Assembly: GCA_020073305.1 (NCBI GenBank)
Contig: JAIQFK010000003.1
Location: 124,001-188,000 of the forward strand
Length of the DNA stretch: 64,000 nucleotides
Source: Terriglobia bacterium
GTDB lineage: Bacteria; Acidobacteriota; Terriglobia; Bryobacterales; Bryobacteraceae
Direction: 5' to 3'
In this document: positions 61,735 through 64,000 of the stretch, one piece after another
Layout of the letters: every line of letters starts with the position of its first letter
How positions within the stretch are numbered: the stretch's first letter is position 1
Notes under the pieces: generated by a model
Database searches by the model: none
What the model was told of the DNA's origin: nothing
The model's input: the letters and a program-made list of their open reading frames with translations, nothing else
Position numbers and translations under genes: made by a program

Positions 61735-64000
61735 TTCGCCAGCACCTCTATAGCCTCGGACCCGCACAGACGCTCGATCTCGGAGCGGAACTCGCGGTCG
61801 GGCCGGACCTTGACCGGAACATCCAGGATCACCGTGAAATCGCGGGGCGATTCCAGGCGCAGCCGGACCTGTGTATCGCCGGGCTTGCGGTGGAACAGAT
61901 CGTGCAGCGAGTCAACGCGGTCTCCGTCGCCATTTTTACGGCCCAGCCAGATGCGGATGGAAATGAGCGAGGGCAGCGGAACGCGCGCCACATCGAGTGG
62001 CACGATATCCTGGATCGACACCTTGGGCGCTGCGTTTTCTTCAGGCAGAACCAGGCCGCGGACCAGCACCGCTTGATCCTCGGCCAGCATAGATGCGAGC
62101 CGGTCAAAGTTGGTGGTGAACAACAGGCACTCGATGGCGCCAGTGCGGTCTTCCAGCAGCATGGCAGACCAGGGCTTTCCCTCGCGGTTGCGCTTGCGCT
62201 GTATGCCCGTGATCACTCCGCACAGCGCGACCTCGACGCCCTTCTCCAGGCCCTCGAGATTCGCGCTCGAATGCGTAGCCAGCTCACGAACCTTATCTTC
62301 GTACTGATCGAGCGGGTGCCCGGTCACATAGAACCCCAGCATCTCTTTTTCGCCCAGGAGCTTTTCGCGAAGCGGAATATCCGGGAGCGGCGGCAGAGCT
62401 CTTTCCTCCTGCCCGTGCTCTTCGCTAAACGCGTCGCCGAACAGACCCTCCTGGCCGGTTTCTCGCGCCCGCTGTGCGCGCTGTCCCGCCTCCATGGCGC
62501 CTTCGACCGCCGCCATCAACTGCGCACGGTTGCCTTCGAGCGAATCCATGGCTCCCGCCCGAATCAGGCTTTCCAGCATGCGCCGGTTGGTGGAGGCGAG
62601 ATCCACCGAGTCGCAGAGTTGATAGATCGACCGGAACCGTCCCACCTTTTCTCGCGCGGCGCGAATCGCCTCGACGGCCGAAGGCCCGAGGTTCTTCACC
62701 GCGCCGAGCCCAAAGCGAATGGCGTCGCCCACGGGCGTGAAATTCCAGTCGCTCGAATGAACATCCGGAGGCAGGACGGTGATGCCCATGTCGCGGCACT
62801 CATTAATGTATTTCGCGATCTTGGCCGGGTTGCCGGTTTCCGAAGTCAACAGCGCCGCCATGAAATCCACCGGGTAGTGGGCTTTAAAGTAAGCCGTGAC
62901 GAAAGCCAGGAAGGCGTACGCGGCCGAGTGCGATTTGTTGAAGCCGTAGCCGGCGAACTGCTCCATGAGATCGAAAATCTTCTCGATCTTGCGTTGCGGG
63001 AACCCGCGCTCGAGCCCGCCCTTCATGAAGCGCTCGCGCTGCGCCGCCATTTCCTCCGCCTTCTTCTTGCCCATGGCGCGCCGCAGAATGTCGGCTTCGC
63101 CCAGCGAGTAGCCGGCTAGGCGGCTGGCGATCTGCATCACTTGCTCCTGGTACAGAATTACGCCATAAGTTTCTTCGAGGATGGTCCGCAGCTCGGGCAG
63201 ATCGTAAGCGACCGCCTTGCGGCCGTGCTTGCGCTCGATGAAATCATCGAGCATGCCCCCCTTCATGGGCCCCGGCCGGTAGAGGGCGTTGAGCGCCGTG
63301 AGGTCTTCGATACGCGTGGGCTGATAGCGCATGAGCACATCGCGCATGCCCGGCGATTCGAACTGGAACACGCCGCTGGTAAACCCCTTCGAGAAAATCT
63401 CGTACGCCTTAGGATCTTCGAGCGGCAGATCCTCCAGCACGAGCTTCACTCCGTGCCGTTTCTCGATCAGCTTGACGGCATCGTCGATGAGTGTGAGCGT
63501 GGTCAGGCCCAGAAAATCCATCTTGAGCAGCGATAGTTTTTCCAGGCCGTTCATGTCGTACTGGGTGACAATTTCGTCTCGGTTGGTCTTGTAGAGCGGG
63601 ACCAGATCCTTAAGAGGCTCGGGCGATATCACCACCCCGGCCGCGTGCACCGAGCAGTTTCGCGCCATGCCCTCGAGCCGCTGCGCCACTTGCAGGATTT
63701 CGCCCACGCGCTGGTCTTTGCGCGCCAGTTCGTCGAATCCAGGCTCGGTCTTGATGGCATTCTCGAGGGAGATGTTGAGCACGTTGGGCACGAGCTTGGT
63801 GATGCGATCCACATCGGCAAAGCTCATGTCGAGCACGCGGCCTACATCTTTAATCGCGGCACGCGCGCCCAGCGTATTGAAGGTGATGATCTGCGCCACC
63901 TGCTCGCGCCCGTACTTCTCGGTGACGTACTGGATGACTTCACCGCGCCGGTTCATGCAGAAGTCGATATCGATGTCCGGCATGCTGATGCGCTCGGGGT
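61731..64000 (-). CDS. dnaE: DNA polymerase III subunit alpha (5' end outside window)
   Basis: C-terminal 756 residues of the replicative polymerase. The catalytic PDIDIDFC aspartates are at the visible N-terminal end, with the PERISM lead, followed by the palm and finger segments ([89 protein letters not shown]) and the C-terminal helix-hairpin-helix and OB-fold parts. The frame continues past 64000. The stop overlaps the nucleoside hydrolase start. Confidence 0.98.
   Translation of the reverse strand, partial: [755 protein letters not shown]

Noticed and set aside
61668-63119. Long plus-strand frame opposite dnaE
   Set aside because: Antisense of a certain gene, no domain or ribosome site.
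1-64000. CRISPR array, insertion sequence or prophage
   Set aside because: No regularly spaced direct repeats, transposase, integrase or phage structural genes were recognised.

Overview
The window is a GC-rich bacterial chromosome segment that most resembles the Acidobacteriota, order Bryobacterales ('Solibacter' type). Pointers are three acidobacterial-style ADOP/MacB-like permease genes or remnants, many Tat-exported glycan and secondary-metabolite enzymes, a secreted protein of the kind abundant in Solibacter, a dockerin-bearing parallel beta-helix protein, and many signal-peptide copies of enzymes that are usually cytoplasmic. This assignment is inference from gene content; no rRNA is present.

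Layout. 1-1667: end of an ABC-2 drug/polysaccharide exporter. 1.7-4.6 kb: small secreted, DUF1080, DinB and lipoprotein genes and an orphan MazE-like antitoxin. 4.6-9.4 kb: a minus-strand operon GntR(YtrA type)-SPFH-isoprenylcysteine methyltransferase-like-small secreted protein-ADOP permease, with a palindromic operator. 9.4-11 kb: msrPQ, periplasmic methionine sulfoxide repair. 11.2-14.6 kb: TIM-barrel isomerase, bactofilin, PIG-L deacetylase, aldo/keto reductase. 14.8-17.8 kb: small ORF-Hsp20-Lon, a coupled proteostasis operon. 17.8-26.4 kb: asparaginase, ECF sigma and its putative anti-sigma, CPBP protease, CocE-type hydrolase, dockerin/beta-helix protein, a frameshifted SRPBCC gene, DUF362. 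26.5-32.3 kb: two small proteins, MFS carrier, cysteine-synthase-like enzyme, secreted protein, CaiB-type CoA transferase next to an internally deleted acyl-CoA dehydrogenase. 32.3-35.4 kb: an exported adenylate kinase coupled to a GH2 glycosidase. 35.6-38 kb: PilZ protein and a pyruvate-dehydrogenase-type E1 pair. 38-45.6 kb: a polyamine-type ABC transporter whose ATPase (potA) is separated from potBCD by an ADOP-PadR-EF-hand operon on the other strand. 45.7-51 kb: FkbM methyltransferase, unknown, DUF362, gamma-glutamyltransferase. 51.0-51.3 kb: tRNA-Leu(UAA) split by a group I intron. 51.4-56.2 kb: GH42-like and GH29 glycosidases. 56.2-59.8 kb: ADOP remnant, VOC protein, MacA/MacB-like adaptor and ATPase. 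59.8-64 kb: accA, nucleoside hydrolase, dnaE (cut by the window end).

The most notable single element is the 199-nt group I intron inside the anticodon of tRNA-Leu(UAA) at 51087-51285, for which P1-P4 and P6-P9 can be drawn by hand. Other noteworthy points are the split pot operon, the signal-peptide adenylate kinase with an altered AMP-binding motif, the in-frame 72-codon residue of an acyl-CoA dehydrogenase, and several self-palindromic operators next to transcription factor genes. No CRISPR array, insertion sequence or prophage was seen. No intergenic gap exceeds about 300 bases.
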